Positions 5,191-6,268 of a stretch of DNA of 6,268 nt are shown here, piece after piece. Position numbers and translations under genes: made by a program. The notes beneath the pieces were generated by a model. It had not been told where the DNA came from and ran no database searches. It worked only from the letters and a program-made list of their open reading frames with translations. The stretch is from Methylovulum sp. (lineage in GTDB: Bacteria; Pseudomonadota; Gammaproteobacteria; Methylococcales; Methylomonadaceae): NCBI GenBank assembly GCA_004299465.1, contig SCST01000519.1, positions 1 to 6,268 on the forward strand. The letters are read 5' to 3'. Each line of letters starts with the position of its first letter. The first letter of the stretch is position 1.

Positions 5191-5284
5191 CTTGCTGTAG
5201 CGTGCTGCGCGCGCCATCAACGGACTGGCACGTTATCCGCACGCCGGAGAAGGCGCGCGCAGCACGCCCTACGCTTCAGGCAAG
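5191..5284. repeat. 94-bp imperfect palindromic element (REP/MITE-like)
   Basis: Perfect 15-bp GC-rich arms, CGTGCTGCGCGCGCC (5201-5215) and GGCGCGCGCAGCACG (5252-5266), are extended outward by GTAG (5197-5200) with CTAC (5269-5272) across a 2-nt bulge, then by CTTGC (5191-5195) with GCAAG (5280-5284). The loop is 36 nt. Its GC-rich arms differ in composition from the sequence on either side. It has no coding capacity for a transposase. Its form suits a small dispersed palindromic repeat between genes; it directly abuts the hsdM-like remnant region and may have inserted there. Confidence 0.7.
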
Positions 5285-5357
5285 GATATGAATAGTTACA
5301 ATACCGATAACCCATGAAAATTCTGCGCTAATCACTGGGTGCATTTTTGTGGGTTGC

Positions 5358-6268
5358 CTAGCTTTTACCGGCAATGTGCCCGGCAAACCCCATCGCCTGC
5401 CTTGCCAACAGGCTTTTGGCGCTGGGAATATGATCCAGCAATGCCAGGCCGATATTCCTGGCGGCGGCCACTGCCGGCCAATCATTTGAAAAGATTTTAA
5501 CGACGCTGTCGGTAAAGCCGATCACCCGGTCATGGTCTTGCTGCCTGGCTGCCGCATAAGCCTGTAGAAATTCAGCCGCGCCTATATCGCCGCCGCTATG
5601 TACCGCTTGCGACAAGCTATCGGCCAGTTGCACGACATCCCGAAGGCCCAGGTTAAAGCCCTGCCCCGCCACCGGATGCAACTGATGCGCGGCATTGCCG
5701 ATGATGACCGCGCGCCCTGCTACCATGCGTTCCGCGCGTATCAGCGACAACGGAAAGACGCGCCGGGGCGCAATTAAGGTCAACTCGCCCAGCTTGTAGC
5801 CGAACAATTGCTGCAATTCGGCCAGGAAATCGGTTTCACTACCCAGCATCAGGGCTTCGGCTTCCTCATCGGTGCGCGTCCAGACGACGGCGCAATGGTT
5901 TTTAGCGACCGGCAGCAAGGCCAACGGCCCGGATGCGGTAAAACGCTCGAACGCGGTGTTGTTATGGGGGATAGCTGTTTTTACCGTAGTCACCAATGCC
6001 GTTTGCCGGTATTCGGTAATGCGCTGCGGTATATCCAACAATTTCCGCACCGATGAATTGCCGCCATCGGCGCCTACCAGTAATTTTGCAGAGATATTTA
6101 ACGATTCATTGCCTCTTCTAAGGCTGACATTGACTTCGTCGGCACCGGACATCAGGCCGACGACACGCGCGGGGCAAAACCGCGTCAAACCGGCCTGCTC
6201 GACCAGGTCGGCCATATGCGTTTCTATGTCGCGCGCAGTAATCACATAGCCTAAGGCGCTGACATGCT
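5358..6268 (-). CDS. ubiH: 2-polyprenyl-6-methoxyphenol 4-hydroxylase UbiH, C-terminal part (start outside window)
   Basis: UbiH is an FAD-dependent, NAD(P)H-using class A monooxygenase that hydroxylates an intermediate of aerobic ubiquinone synthesis, working with the Ubi metabolon at the membrane. The 302 codons in view cover the middle and C-terminal part. They begin at HVSALGYVITARDIE, which aligns with the AALGQVVELHNVG region of E. coli UbiH. Visible motifs are LLVGADGGNSSVRK (the DG motif), AFERFTASGPLALLPV with CAVVW (very close to E. coli AFERFTQHGPLAMLPM...CSLVW), RVFPLSLIRAERM, and the FAD-binding GNAAHQLHPVAGQGFNLGLR. The C-terminus QDHDRVIGFTDSVVKIFSND and ARNIGLALLD also follow UbiH. 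The N-terminal GxGxxG dinucleotide motif lies beyond the right edge. Nothing in this part looks broken. UbiI/VisC, often next downstream of ubiH in gammaproteobacteria, is not there; a repeat and a gene remnant follow instead. Confidence 0.94.
   Translation of the reverse strand, partial: HVSALGYVITARDIETHMADLVEQAGLTRFCPARVVGLMSGADEVNVSLRRGNESLNISAKLLVGADGGNSSVRKLLDIPQRITEYRQTALVTTVKTAIPHNNTAFERFTASGPLALLPVAKNHCAVVWTRTDEEAEALMLGSETDFLAELQQLFGYKLGELTLIAPRRVFPLSLIRAERMVAGRAVIIGNAAHQLHPVAGQGFNLGLRDVVQLADSLSQAVHSGGDIGAAEFLQAYAAARQQDHDRVIGFTDSVVKIFSNDWPAVAAARNIGLALLDHIPSAKSLLARQAMGFAGHIAGKS

Larger units (their letters stand above)
4892..5357. other. 466-bp region between ubiH and nadA without an intact gene
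   Basis: It holds, from the nadA side, about 110 bp of leader with a repeat of the nadA start context, a decayed hsdM-like fragment (5008-5156), a small inverted repeat CTGAG/CTCAG (5172-5176/5183-5187), a 94-bp palindromic element (5191-5284) and about 70 bp of plain spacer before the ubiH stop. No Rho-independent terminator with a T-run is visible after ubiH. The nadA promoter must lie here or further upstream, but no convincing box pair was found. Confidence 0.65.

Noticed and set aside
5872..6249. 125-codon open frame on the plus strand
   Set aside because: It is the antisense shadow of ubiH and has no independent support.

Overview
The window reads as chromosomal DNA of a gammaproteobacterium. 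RecG, RidA, NadA and UbiH all resemble their gammaproteobacterial forms, and UbiH implies aerobic ubiquinone synthesis. A small exported SmbP-like helical protein and a beta-sandwich lipoprotein ending in YGGWH made me think of methanotrophs (Methylococcales). That last assignment is inference from memory of such genomes, not something the sequence proves.

Layout, left to right. On the minus strand lie the N-terminal 272 codons of recG (cut by the left edge) and, upstream of it, ridA; the two probably form one transcription unit. A 497-bp divergent intergenic region follows, rich in inverted repeats and holding promoter and operator candidates. Next, on the plus strand, is a small secreted helical protein (1848-2198). 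It converges on a minus-strand probable lipoprotein (2269-2832), which follows a minus-strand class I methyltransferase-like gene (2934-3506). A 296-bp AT-rich spacer separates these from nadA (3803-4891, minus). Upstream of nadA is a 466-bp stretch with no intact gene: a decayed scrap that looks like a type I restriction-modification M subunit (hsdM), then a 94-bp imperfect palindromic element. The right end is the C-terminal 302 codons of ubiH (minus, start outside the window).

Functionally, the recognisable genes are housekeeping: replication-fork repair (RecG), removal of reactive enamines and imines (RidA), NAD biosynthesis (NadA) and ubiquinone biosynthesis (UbiH). The three genes in the middle are accessory and poorly characterised. 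I see no complete mobile element, CRISPR array, tRNA or rRNA, and no clear new multi-gene system. The points most worth a second look are the hsdM remnant beside the palindromic element, the inverted-repeat-rich region between ridA and the small secreted protein, and that protein itself.
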